DNA of 5,856 nucleotides from an uncultured Aliterella sp. (GTDB taxonomy: Bacteria; Cyanobacteriota; Cyanobacteriia; Cyanobacteriales; Chroococcidiopsidaceae), in NCBI GenBank assembly GCA_905479905.1, contig CAJQOK010000323.1:1-5856 (forward strand), written 5' to 3'. Positions 1-5,691 of the stretch are shown piece by piece; the stretch's first letter is position 1; the number at the start of each line of letters is the position of its first letter. Made by a program: the position numbers and the translations under genes. The notes beneath the pieces were generated by a model. That model saw nothing but the letters and a program-made list of their open reading frames with translations, did no database searches and had not been told where the DNA came from.

Positions 1-681
1 CCGGAAATAGCTAGATTAATCCAACTATCTTTAGAAAAAGAAGGATTTGTTTGCCACACTAGCCAGGATGGTTTAACTGCACTGCGGGTAATTCAAGAGC
101 AACAGCCAGATTTAATTATCCTTGACTTAATGCTACCTGGATTAGATGGGCTAGAATTATGTGCCAGAATTCGGCAAAAACCAGGAGCAAAAGATCCTTA
201 TATTTTGATGCTGACGGCTAAAGGTGAGGAAATAGATCGAGTTATTGGTTTATCTACAGGCGCGGATGATTATTTAGTCAAACCTTTTAGTCCCAGAGAA
301 TTAGTTGCTAGAGTTAGAGCGTTATTGCGCCGCAGTCTTCGCCAAGGAGGGCAAAATCAAGGATATAAGACGGGACACTTTATCATTGATCTAGATGGAC
401 GCTCGGCTAGTCGCAAATTAACGGCGGGGGCGGGAGAAATTCTCGATTTGACAACTTTAGAATTTAACTTATTAACACTATTTGTCAGCAATCCCGGACG
501 AGTTTGGAATCGTACTCAGTTAATAGATAAACTTTGGGGTAGCGATTTTTTTGGCGATGAAAGAGTTGTAGATACTCATGTTGCCCGATTGCGGAAAAAA
601 ATTGAGCCAGATTCTAGCAATCCAACTTTTATTAAAACTATTGTTGGTGTGGGTTATAAGTTTGAAGATTCGGCTAGTTAA
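1..681 (+). CDS. OmpR/PhoB-family response regulator (5' end missing)
   Basis: DNA-binding response regulator, the cytoplasmic output half of a two-component system. The reading frame is open from base 1, so the start and probably the first ten or so residues, including the usual acidic pair of the receiver, lie outside the window; 226 residues are visible. Receiver domain (about 1-110): phospho-acceptor Asp42 in LIILDLMLPG, switch Thr72 in LMLTA, conserved Lys94 in LVKPFSP. After a Gln/Gly-rich linker comes a winged-helix DNA-binding domain (about 126-222) with LTTLEFNLL, the recognition helix around ERVVDTHVARLRKKI (188-201), and the closing IVGVGYKFE wing. An internal ATG at 130 falls just after the phospho-Asp and is not a sensible start. 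The histidine kinase starts 31 bases downstream on the same strand and is almost certainly its partner. The regulon cannot be named from sequence; I did not recognise a specific characterised orthologue. Confidence 0.96.
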   Translation, partial: PEIARLIQLSLEKEGFVCHTSQDGLTALRVIQEQQPDLIILDLMLPGLDGLELCARIRQKPGAKDPYILMLTAKGEEIDRVIGLSTGADDYLVKPFSPRELVARVRALLRRSLRQGGQNQGYKTGHFIIDLDGRSASRKLTAGAGEILDLTTLEFNLLTLFVSNPGRVWNRTQLIDKLWGSDFFGDERVVDTHVARLRKKIEPDSSNPTFIKTIVGVGYKFEDSAS

Positions 682-712
682 TGGTCAACCTATCCTAAAA
701 AAACTTTAACAA

Positions 713-1795
713 GTGAATTTGCGATCGCGTTTATTTTTTTCTCACCTACTTGTAATGCTTGTAGGCATTCTCAGTTTAGTAATTATTGGTAAAGTTTCTT
801 CACCCCGCTTTTTTGTTTTACGTTTAGAACAGTTAGAAGGTACAGGTTATCGCTTGCGTTACGCTCGTCCCCAACTAATTGAAGGATTTGAAAATGCTTG
901 GTATCGCGGTACGCTTTGGTCTTTAGTTGTCAGCACAACAGCATCGGGAGCCTTGAGTTATTGGGTGTCGCGGCGCATTGTCCAGAGTTTGACCCAAATG
1001 GAACAAATCACCCGCCAAATCGCCGCCGGACAGCTAGATCGACGTTTGCCAAATAGCGACATTCCCGAACTTGATCGCCTTAGTGCTAGTTTTAACCACA
1101 TGACCGCTAGTTTAGAAGGTGTAGAACAACGGCGGCGCGAACTTATTAGCGACTTAACCCACGAATTGCGAACCCCGCTTACAATTGTCCGGGGATATTT
1201 AGAAGAATTAGCCGAGGGAGGAATAGAGCCTTCGGCGGAAATTTATTTGCGGCTATCCAGCGAAACCAAGCGTTTAGAGCGGTTAGTTAACGATTTACAA
1301 GAGCTTTCCAAAGCCGAAGCAGGCTATCTAGCAATTAATTTGCAGTCTCTCAATATCCGTCCTTTACTAGCCTCTTTAGTGCAAAGATTCGCCGACCAAT
1401 TGCATGAAGAAAGCCCCATTTTGCTTTTAGACTGTCCGCCCCAATTGCCGCTAGTATGGGCAGATATAGACCGAACCGAGCAAATATTGGTTAATTTACT
1501 CGGCAATGCTTTGCTTTATACAATTTCTGGCTCGATTACCCTGTCTGCTTGGGCTGAAACGGGTAAATTGTGGGTAGCAGTAACAGATACAGGAATTGGG
1601 ATTGCTTCAGAACATTTACCCCATATATTCGAGCGTTTTTATCGGGCGGATAGATCGCGATCGCGTCATTCAGGCGGTACAGGCATTGGGCTTGCTATAT
1701 CTCGCCGTCTAGTGGAGTTGCAAGGCGGCGAAATCTCGGTCGAAAGTAAGTTTGGTAAAGGTAGTACGTTTAAATTCTTTCTACCTTTAGCTTAG
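713..1795 (+). CDS. Membrane HAMP sensor histidine kinase
   Basis: Inner-membrane sensor kinase of 360 residues, expected to phosphorylate the response regulator just upstream. Order of parts: first membrane segment about 8-26, short extracytoplasmic loop about 27-65, second membrane segment about 66-86, HAMP linker about 86-138, dimerisation/phospho-acceptor domain with H150 in SDLTHELRTPLT, then the ATPase domain with N box NLLGNAL (N265), G1 box VTDTGIGI (D292), F box IFERFYRADRSRSR and G2 box GGTGIGLAIS (321-330). All catalytic motifs are intact. The start is GTG at 713: an in-frame TAA sits at 707-709, so no upstream start exists, and MNLRSRLFFSHLL fits the family N-terminus. No clear Shine-Dalgarno precedes it, so translation may be coupled to the regulator 31 bases upstream. 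The loop is too short for a standard PAS or Cache sensor domain; the stimulus is unknown. The stop directly abuts the stop of the opposing protease gene. Confidence 0.95.
   Translation: MNLRSRLFFSHLLVMLVGILSLVIIGKVSSPRFFVLRLEQLEGTGYRLRYARPQLIEGFENAWYRGTLWSLVVSTTASGALSYWVSRRIVQSLTQMEQITRQIAAGQLDRRLPNSDIPELDRLSASFNHMTASLEGVEQRRRELISDLTHELRTPLTIVRGYLEELAEGGIEPSAEIYLRLSSETKRLERLVNDLQELSKAEAGYLAINLQSLNIRPLLASLVQRFADQLHEESPILLLDCPPQLPLVWADIDRTEQILVNLLGNALLYTISGSITLSAWAETGKLWVAVTDTGIGIASEHLPHIFERFYRADRSRSRHSGGTGIGLAISRRLVELQGGEISVESKFGKGSTFKFFLPLA
1756..1789. repeat. 9-bp perfect inverted repeat at the end of the kinase gene
   Basis: TAAAGGTAG (1756-1764) and CTACCTTTA (1781-1789) form a perfect 9-bp stem with a 16-base loop, inside the last codons of the histidine kinase gene and ending three bases before its stop codon. 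It lies just past the protease stop on the other strand, where a terminator for that gene would be expected. Neither strand has a T-run after the stem, so it is not a canonical intrinsic terminator. It may help end transcription or protect 3' ends, or be a coincidence of the GKGSTF and LPLA codons. Confidence 0.45.
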
Positions 1796-2980
1796 TTACT
1801 GAACGTTCTGCGGTAGTGCGCCGGGACGTACCGCTAAATCCAGGGTTTGCCCGTTGCGGCGCAAGTCTAAGCGCAAGTTTCCACCGACAGATGTATCTTC
1901 TACAGCTTTTTGAATGCTCTCCGCATCGGTTACGGCTTGACCATTAAGCTTTTGAATTACATCCCCAGCTTTTAAACCAGAAGTGGCGGCGGGTGAATTA
2001 GGTAAAACACGGACGACTAACACACCTTGATCTTCGGCAATTGTAAAGCCGCTATCGGGAGCGCTATTAAAATTTTGCTTGATTTCTGGCGTAAGGGCAA
2101 CCATTTCAATTCCCAGATAAGGATGTTCGACTTTACCTTCAGCAATTAATTGATTGGCAATTCTTCCCGCCGTATTAATAGGAATAGCAAAACCTAATCC
2201 TTGCGTACCTTGAATAATTGCTGTATTCATCCCTATGACTTCACCGCGCTGATTTAATAGCGGGCCTCCAGAGTTGCCGGGGTTAATTGCTGCATCGGTT
2301 TGAATAAATGCCACCCGCTTATCAGGTACACCTACAGCGCTGCTAGAACGACCTGTAGCACTGATAATTCCAGTGGTGACGGTGCTATCAAGTCCTAAAG
2401 GATTGCCAATGGCGATCGCCCATTCTCCAGGTTTTAACCCGTCAGAATTGCCTAGAGTCGCTGTAGGTAAGTTATCGGCTTGAATCTTAATTACAGCTAC
2501 ATCCGTTACCGGATCAGTGCCTAACACTTTACCAGTAAAGCGCCGACCATCTTTTAAGATTACACTTACATTTGTCGCCCCATCAACTACGTGGGCATTA
2601 GTTAAAATCTGTCCATCTTTGCTAATAATAAAGCCCGATCCGGTTCCTCTTTCAACTCTACTTGCCGATCGCGGTAAATCATTGCCAAAGAAGCGGCGCA
2701 AGCGCGGATCGTTTGGTATGTTGCGCGTTACCGTGCGCGAAGCATTGATGCGGACAACCGCCGGGCCTACTTGCTCTACTACCGAGGTAACAAAGTTAGT
2801 ATTAGTCGCACCGGGTAATTGAGCAATCGTATTATTACTAATAGCTGGAGCGGCGATTGCTGGCTCGCTTTGGATTTTATCAACTAAATAATTACCAGAA
2901 AATGTTGCTCCCGCACCTAGGAGTATCAGAGATAAATAAGTAGCGCTTTTGCGCCAAGAAGCTGTTTTTTGATTGTTCAT
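1796..2980 (-). CDS. HhoA/HhoB/HtrA-type (Deg) periplasmic serine protease
   Basis: Trypsin-like serine protease of the DegP/HtrA family, which degrades or refolds damaged proteins in the envelope. From ATG 2980 it is 394 residues. A basic stretch (KTASWRK) followed by a hydrophobic segment (about 14-30) is a signal peptide or membrane anchor. The protease domain (about 60-285) carries the full triad: H130 in LTNAHVVDGA, D160 in PVTDVAVIKI and S237 in NPGNSGGPL. One PDZ domain (about 287-385) follows, ending in LNGQAVTDAESIQ and LRRNGQ. A single PDZ is usual for cyanobacterial Hho/HtrA proteins, whereas E. coli DegP has two. A further in-frame ATG at 3019 would add 13 residues before the basic region; 2980 is preferred because it places the positive charges right at the N-terminus. 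Neither start has a good Shine-Dalgarno. Upstream DNA (2981-3145) separates it from the MBL gene terminator, so it probably has its own promoter. The three cyanobacterial paralogues (HhoA, HhoB, HtrA) cannot be told apart here. Confidence 0.95.
   Translation of the reverse strand: MNNQKTASWRKSATYLSLILLGAGATFSGNYLVDKIQSEPAIAAPAISNNTIAQLPGATNTNFVTSVVEQVGPAVVRINASRTVTRNIPNDPRLRRFFGNDLPRSASRVERGTGSGFIISKDGQILTNAHVVDGATNVSVILKDGRRFTGKVLGTDPVTDVAVIKIQADNLPTATLGNSDGLKPGEWAIAIGNPLGLDSTVTTGIISATGRSSSAVGVPDKRVAFIQTDAAINPGNSGGPLLNQRGEVIGMNTAIIQGTQGLGFAIPINTAGRIANQLIAEGKVEHPYLGIEMVALTPEIKQNFNSAPDSGFTIAEDQGVLVVRVLPNSPAATSGLKAGDVIQKLNGQAVTDAESIQKAVEDTSVGGNLRLDLRRNGQTLDLAVRPGALPQNVQ
1810..1834. repeat. Imperfect GC-rich hairpin just past the kinase stop
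   Basis: GCGGTA (1810-1815) pairs with TACCGC (1829-1834); the inner GT (1816-1817) and AC (1826-1827) can extend the stem across a one-base bulge at 1828, leaving an 8-base loop. It begins 15 bases after the histidine kinase stop, within the last codons of the opposing protease gene. The plus strand continues TAAATCC rather than a T-run, so it could serve only as a weak or non-canonical terminator for the kinase transcript. Confidence 0.3.
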
Positions 2981-3095
2981 TTTAAGAATATGAGTAATAT
3001 ATTTAGCGATCGCTTCCATTCAAGTTGATTCATCGGGCGATCGCAATTATTAGTTGCTTACTCTTATCAATCTATAACCCTGGTGTGAAGTTGCT

Positions 3096-3170
3096 ATGAC
3101 AGTGTTGTTACGTGATCGTGAATTTTTTAAAATAGATCCAGAAAAAGACGTTTTAGTTAAACAATTCTAA
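3096..3170 (+). other. Possible 24-codon small ORF in the intergenic gap
   Basis: An ATG-to-TAA frame of 24 codons runs on the plus strand through the gap between the protease and MBL genes. The peptide is charged (MTVLLRDREFF at the start, VLVKQF at the end) and has no membrane segment. A TATAAC hexamer at 3073-3078 matches the -10 consensus at five of six positions and is placed for transcription starting about 11 bases before the ATG, but no -35 element is visible. There is no clear Shine-Dalgarno. The last codons lie in the terminator hairpin of the opposite strand. A frame this short arises easily by chance; I recognise no family. Confidence 0.15.
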
Positions 3171-3177
3171 AACGTCT
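3142..3177 (-). terminator. Intrinsic terminator after the MBL-fold gene
   Basis: Read on the minus strand, AGACGTTTTAG and CTAAAACGTCT form a perfect 11-bp stem with a 10-base loop, followed at once by five T residues (3146-3142, the first being the last stem base). It lies about 23 bases past the MBL gene stop at 3201. The stem is AT-rich, so it may be of moderate strength. On the plus strand it is followed by CTCTAAAAAAA, so it acts leftward only. It separates the ybeY-dgkA-trpG-MBL series from the protease gene. Confidence 0.7.
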
Positions 3178-3200
3178 CTAAAAAAATGCGATCGCAATGC

Positions 3201-3962
3201 TTAGAATTTGTAACTTAGTAACTGAATTGCCATATCTTTTTGAGGCAAGTTGCCAGCACTAATTGTCACTGTATCGCTATCAGCGCGACGCACAGCAACA
3301 CCCTTCATTAATTCCAAAAACTGGTCTACCGCCACCAGGTCGCAACTACTACTATCCGCCGCTTGGGTTCTGTAATGAGTCGGAATCACTAACTTTGGAT
3401 TAAGCTCTTGAATCGCTGCTTGAGCCTCCGTTGGATTGTAAGCTTTAACACCACCGCCAACAGGAATTAACAGCACATCAGGACGACCCATGAGAATTTT
3501 TTGTTCAATCGTAATCGGAGCCGCCGCGCCACCCATATGCAAGATATTAATTCCAGCTTGCTTCCAGCGCCAAACTACATTATTGCCGAATCTTCGCCCA
3601 TTATTGCGATCGTGGAAAGTATTAATTCCTTGGACTTGAATGTTATTATATCGATATACCCCAGGCTCGTAAATTAGCTGAGGCTTACCTGGCAGCCCTT
3701 CTATGGCTCCCTCATCCAACAATTGACTACTTACTAGCACTAAACCCGATTCCACTTTAGGAGCGCGGTATTTTGCCGTACAACCAAGTGTCCGAAATGG
3801 ATTAACCAAAATTCGCGTTTTGCCACTACTAAACAAAAAGCAAGTATGACCCAACCATTGTACTGCTAACGATTCCCCGGTTTGCGCTGTCGCACTCAAA
3901 CTTGTCAACAGCGTTGTTGCCAACCCCGCCCCTGCATAACCTAATACTTGTCGCCGTTTCAT
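3201..3962 (-). CDS. Tat-exported metallo-beta-lactamase-fold protein lacking HxHxDH
   Basis: Protein of 253 residues resembling the UlaG-like (Lactamase_B_3) branch of the metallo-beta-lactamase fold. The N-terminus MKRRQVLGYAGAGLATTLL is a probable twin-arginine signal with a likely cut after SLSATA, so the folded protein should act in the periplasm or thylakoid lumen. The fold is suggested by LAVQWLGHTCFLF (H39), RILVNPF, NTFHD (H117, D118), INILHMGG (H142), DVLLIPVGGG and KLVIPTHYRT (H196). Where the family normally has HxHxDH, the sequence reads LVLVSSQLLDEGAIEGL, so the first metal motif is absent, and the later bridging Asp also seems replaced. I recall close cyanobacterial relatives with the same SSxLLDEGA stretch, so this looks like a conserved variant and not decay. 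ATG 3962 is chosen over TTG 3965 because AGGA stands eight bases before it. It starts just after trpG and is probably translated with it. Substrate and activity are unknown. Confidence 0.85.
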   Translation of the reverse strand: MKRRQVLGYAGAGLATTLLTSLSATAQTGESLAVQWLGHTCFLFSSGKTRILVNPFRTLGCTAKYRAPKVESGLVLVSSQLLDEGAIEGLPGKPQLIYEPGVYRYNNIQVQGINTFHDRNNGRRFGNNVVWRWKQAGINILHMGGAAAPITIEQKILMGRPDVLLIPVGGGVKAYNPTEAQAAIQELNPKLVIPTHYRTQAADSSSCDLVAVDQFLELMKGVAVRRADSDTVTISAGNLPQKDMAIQLLSYKF

Positions 3963-3969
3963 CAATTTA

Positions 3970-3973
3970 TCCT
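3970..3973 (-). promoter_or_regulatory. Ribosome binding site of the MBL-fold gene
   Basis: AGGA on the minus strand (complement of TCCT) sits seven bases before ATG 3962 and overlaps the trpG stop codon TGA (3975-3973). This decides the start in favour of ATG 3962 and suggests translational coupling to trpG. Confidence 0.65.
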
Positions 3974-4575
3974 CACCCTATGGACGACTGTAGTTGTGTC
4001 AAAAAGTTGCGTAACAATTGCTTACCCAAAGTAGTTAGTACGCTTTCGGGGTGAAACTGTACGCCTTCAATATGGGGGTAATTGCGATGCCTAACTCCCA
4101 TAATCGTGCCATCTTCTACCCACGCTGTAATTTCAAGCACTTCCGGGCAAGTTTGCGGCTCAATGACTAAACTATGATATCGAGTTGCGGTCATAGGATT
4201 ATCTAAACCGCGAAAAACCCCTTCACCAGTATGAGTTACTTGGGAGGTTTTACCGTGCATTAATTCTGGAGCCGAGACTATTTGACCCCCAAAAACTTGC
4301 CCGATACTTTGATGACCCAAACACACACCCAAAATAGGCACAGTTTGCCCTAGTTGGCGAATTATCTCTAAAGAAATCCCCGCATCTTCCGGGCGACCGG
4401 GGCCTGGAGAAATTACAATCCCCTGTGGCTGCAATTGGCGGATTTGTTCCAAGGAAATTTGGTCGTTGCGGTAAACTTGAATAACTGAAGCAACAGGAAA
4501 CTCTGCCCCTAGTTCCCCTAAATACTGCACCAAGTTATAAGTAAAGCTATCGTAATTATCAATAACTATAATCAA
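3973..4575 (-). CDS. trpG: Anthranilate/aminodeoxychorismate synthase glutaminase subunit (component II)
   Basis: Class I glutamine amidotransferase, 200 residues, a normal full length. It releases ammonia from glutamine for the chorismate-binding partner subunit (TrpE for anthranilate in tryptophan synthesis, or PabB for aminodeoxychorismate in folate synthesis). Seen in order: N-terminal [19 protein letters not shown], oxyanion loop [12 protein letters not shown] (55-66), nucleophile C85 in [21 protein letters not shown] (106-111), RYHSLV (132-137), and H175/E177 in GVQFHPES completing the Cys-His-Glu triad. The start is TTG at 4575: an in-frame TGA lies two codons upstream, the family N-terminus aligns exactly there, and an AGGAG precedes it. 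No trpE or pabB is in the window, so whether the enzyme serves tryptophan, folate or both cannot be decided; a stand-alone copy shared by both pathways is plausible. The dgkA stop is 54 bases upstream. Confidence 0.95.
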   Translation of the reverse strand: MIIVIDNYDSFTYNLVQYLGELGAEFPVASVIQVYRNDQISLEQIRQLQPQGIVISPGPGRPEDAGISLEIIRQLGQTVPILGVCLGHQSIGQVFGGQIVSAPELMHGKTSQVTHTGEGVFRGLDNPMTATRYHSLVIEPQTCPEVLEITAWVEDGTIMGVRHRNYPHIEGVQFHPESVLTTLGKQLLRNFLTQLQSSIG

Positions 4576-4586
4576 AACTCAATTTT

Positions 4587-4591
4587 CTCCT
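4587..4591 (-). promoter_or_regulatory. Ribosome binding site of trpG, supporting a TTG start
   Basis: AGGAG on the minus strand (complement of CTCCT) stands 11 bases before TTG 4575. The spacing is a little long, but no ATG or GTG in the same frame lies between it and the conserved N-terminus, so the TTG start is the best choice. Confidence 0.6.
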
Positions 4592-4629
4592 AGTTTAGGT
4601 TTAGTAGCGCTGCAAAATTAGCTTATTCT

Positions 4630-5082
4630 TTACGCCCAAAGACTTCGCATCAGCACCATCAATGGCGGCATAATTAAAACTCCTGCAACTAAAACCGCTA
4701 CGAGCGCGGAAACCAAAACTGCCGCCGCCGCACAGTCTTTAGCTATTTTGGCTAAATCGTGGTAAGACTGCTTAACAGCCAAATCGACCACCGATTCTAT
4801 CGCGGTATTGAGTAATTCCATCACTAACACTAAACCACTGGTTAGCCCAATTACTGCCATTTCAAGATGTGGCAATTGTAAAAAAATTGCTAACCCCATA
4901 GCCAAAACACCTACCCCTACATGAATGCGAAAGTTACGCTGAGTTTGAAAAGCGTAAGTTATTCCACACCAAGCGTATTTAAAACTAACAAATAAATTTG
5001 CAGCTACAAGCCAAGATAACTCGCGCACTGGAGCAACCTTTTCTGGGCGGCTGGGCGTTGATGTCGGAGGGTTTTGAGGCAT
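4630..5082 (-). CDS. dgkA: DgkA-family lipid kinase (diacylglycerol or undecaprenol kinase)
   Basis: Small integral membrane kinase of 150 residues from the prokaryotic diacylglycerol kinase family, which phosphorylates a membrane lipid alcohol using ATP. Characteristic motifs are present: QRNFRIH (48-54), the catalytic/metal motif ELLNTAIESVVDL (E89, N92, E96, D100) and AKIAKDCAAAAVL (K115, D116). Hydrophobic segments lie at about 55-70, 74-91 and 117-140, matching the three-helix fold. The Pro-rich tail of about 20 residues at the N-terminus is extra compared with the shortest members and looks disordered. In Gram-positive bacteria members of this family phosphorylate undecaprenol, in E. 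coli diacylglycerol; sequence alone does not decide which here. ATG 5082 has no clear Shine-Dalgarno. It follows ybeY by 83 bases, and ybeY-dgkA adjacency is also known from Bacillus, which supports both assignments. Confidence 0.93.
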   Translation of the reverse strand: MPQNPPTSTPSRPEKVAPVRELSWLVAANLFVSFKYAWCGITYAFQTQRNFRIHVGVGVLAMGLAIFLQLPHLEMAVIGLTSGLVLVMELLNTAIESVVDLAVKQSYHDLAKIAKDCAAAAVLVSALVAVLVAGVLIMPPLMVLMRSLWA

Positions 5083-5165
5083 AGACAGGAGACGACAGCA
5101 GAAAAAGTAGTTGTGAGGTTAATAGCTATAGCAGTTTTGCTTGGGTCACGGGCAAATTACTGGTT

Positions 5166-5687
5166 TTAGGGATTGTAGTCGCCATTAATGGTTAGCCCAA
5201 TCAGTTGCAACAAAACAGCTTGCCGCTCTAGCATCTGTAATAGGCTAGTTTCATCAGGATGATCCCAACCCAAAAGGTGCAGTAAACCGTGAGTTGCCAG
5301 CCAAGCTAATTCTGTTTGCAGTGGATGTCCCTGCTCAGTAGCTTGCCGATTCGCGGTATCTACTGAGATAACAATATCACCAAGGTATAGCGGCAGTTGC
5401 GATCGCATTTCTTCATTCATGGGAAAATCTGCTTCTAAAGCTGCAAAAGCCAAGACATCGGTAGGTTTATCTTGCTCGCGGTATTGATGATTAAAAATTC
5501 TCATTTCGGCATCATTAGTTAAGCGCAAACTAAGCTCGTAAGTATTTGCCGCAGGTAATTGAGATTTTAAATCTGTAATCCAGCACTCAAACCACTTTTC
5601 CCAAAGAGTGATTGACTCTGATTGTGGGGGCAATTCATCAATGCGGCAGTCTTGAACGTTTACTTCTACTTGACAGATTTTCTCCAT
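5166..5687 (-). CDS. ybeY: Endoribonuclease YbeY, 16S rRNA maturation factor
   Basis: Zinc-dependent cytoplasmic RNase of 173 residues involved in 16S rRNA 3'-end maturation and ribosome quality control. The signature metal site is intact: H133, H137 and H143 in HGLLHLLGWDH. Also present are SLRLTNDAEMRIFNHQYR (53-70), the conserved KPTDVLAF (74-81) and LGDIVIS (102-108). The N-terminus (1-45) is longer than in compact bacterial versions, a feature I also associate with cyanobacterial YbeY proteins. ATG 5687 starts only 4 bases after the stop of the small DUF3285-like gene and has no strong Shine-Dalgarno, so translation is probably coupled. It lies in a minus-strand series followed by dgkA. 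Confidence 0.96.
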   Translation of the reverse strand: MEKICQVEVNVQDCRIDELPPQSESITLWEKWFECWITDLKSQLPAANTYELSLRLTNDAEMRIFNHQYREQDKPTDVLAFAALEADFPMNEEMRSQLPLYLGDIVISVDTANRQATEQGHPLQTELAWLATHGLLHLLGWDHPDETSLLQMLERQAVLLQLIGLTINGDYNP

Positions 5688-5691
5688 TTCT

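Larger units (their letters stand above)
3006..3195. repeat. Cluster of three HIP1 palindromes (GCGATCGC)
   Basis: Exact GCGATCGC octamers lie at 3006-3013, 3037-3044 and 3188-3195, in and around the upstream region of the protease gene. Five more are at 721-728, 1657-1664, 2412-2419, 5399-5406 and 5735-5742, all inside genes. HIP1 is a highly iterated palindrome known from many cyanobacterial genomes; its density is what identifies the host group. The 3006 and 3037 copies are 23 bases apart and, being self-complementary, could pair in RNA around the alternative protease ATG at 3019. Confidence 0.9.

Noticed and set aside
681..698. ATG overlapping the regulator stop codon as kinase start
   Set aside because: It is in a different frame and runs into TAA after five codons.
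1324..1506. Minus-strand open frame of 60 codons inside the kinase gene
   Set aside because: It lies antisense to the well-conserved ATPase domain, shows no motif and has no context of its own.
2517..2822. Plus-strand open frame of 101 codons inside the protease gene
   Set aside because: It mirrors the catalytic domain coding sequence of the protease; the protein has no recognisable domain or start signal.
3963..3965. TTG one codon upstream as MBL gene start
   Set aside because: The adjacent ATG is better placed relative to AGGA at 3970-3973 and gives a typical Tat N-terminus.
4576..4629. Tryptophan leader or attenuator before trpG
   Set aside because: The 54-base gap has no Trp-codon run and no terminator hairpin, only a short CTAAAC doublet and an AGCGCT palindrome.
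5110..5165. Possible promoter in the ybeY-dgkA gap (TATAGC on the minus strand near 5125-5130)
   Set aside because: The match to the -10 box is weak and only TTGCCC at a long 19-base spacing offers a -35, so it cannot be told from chance.
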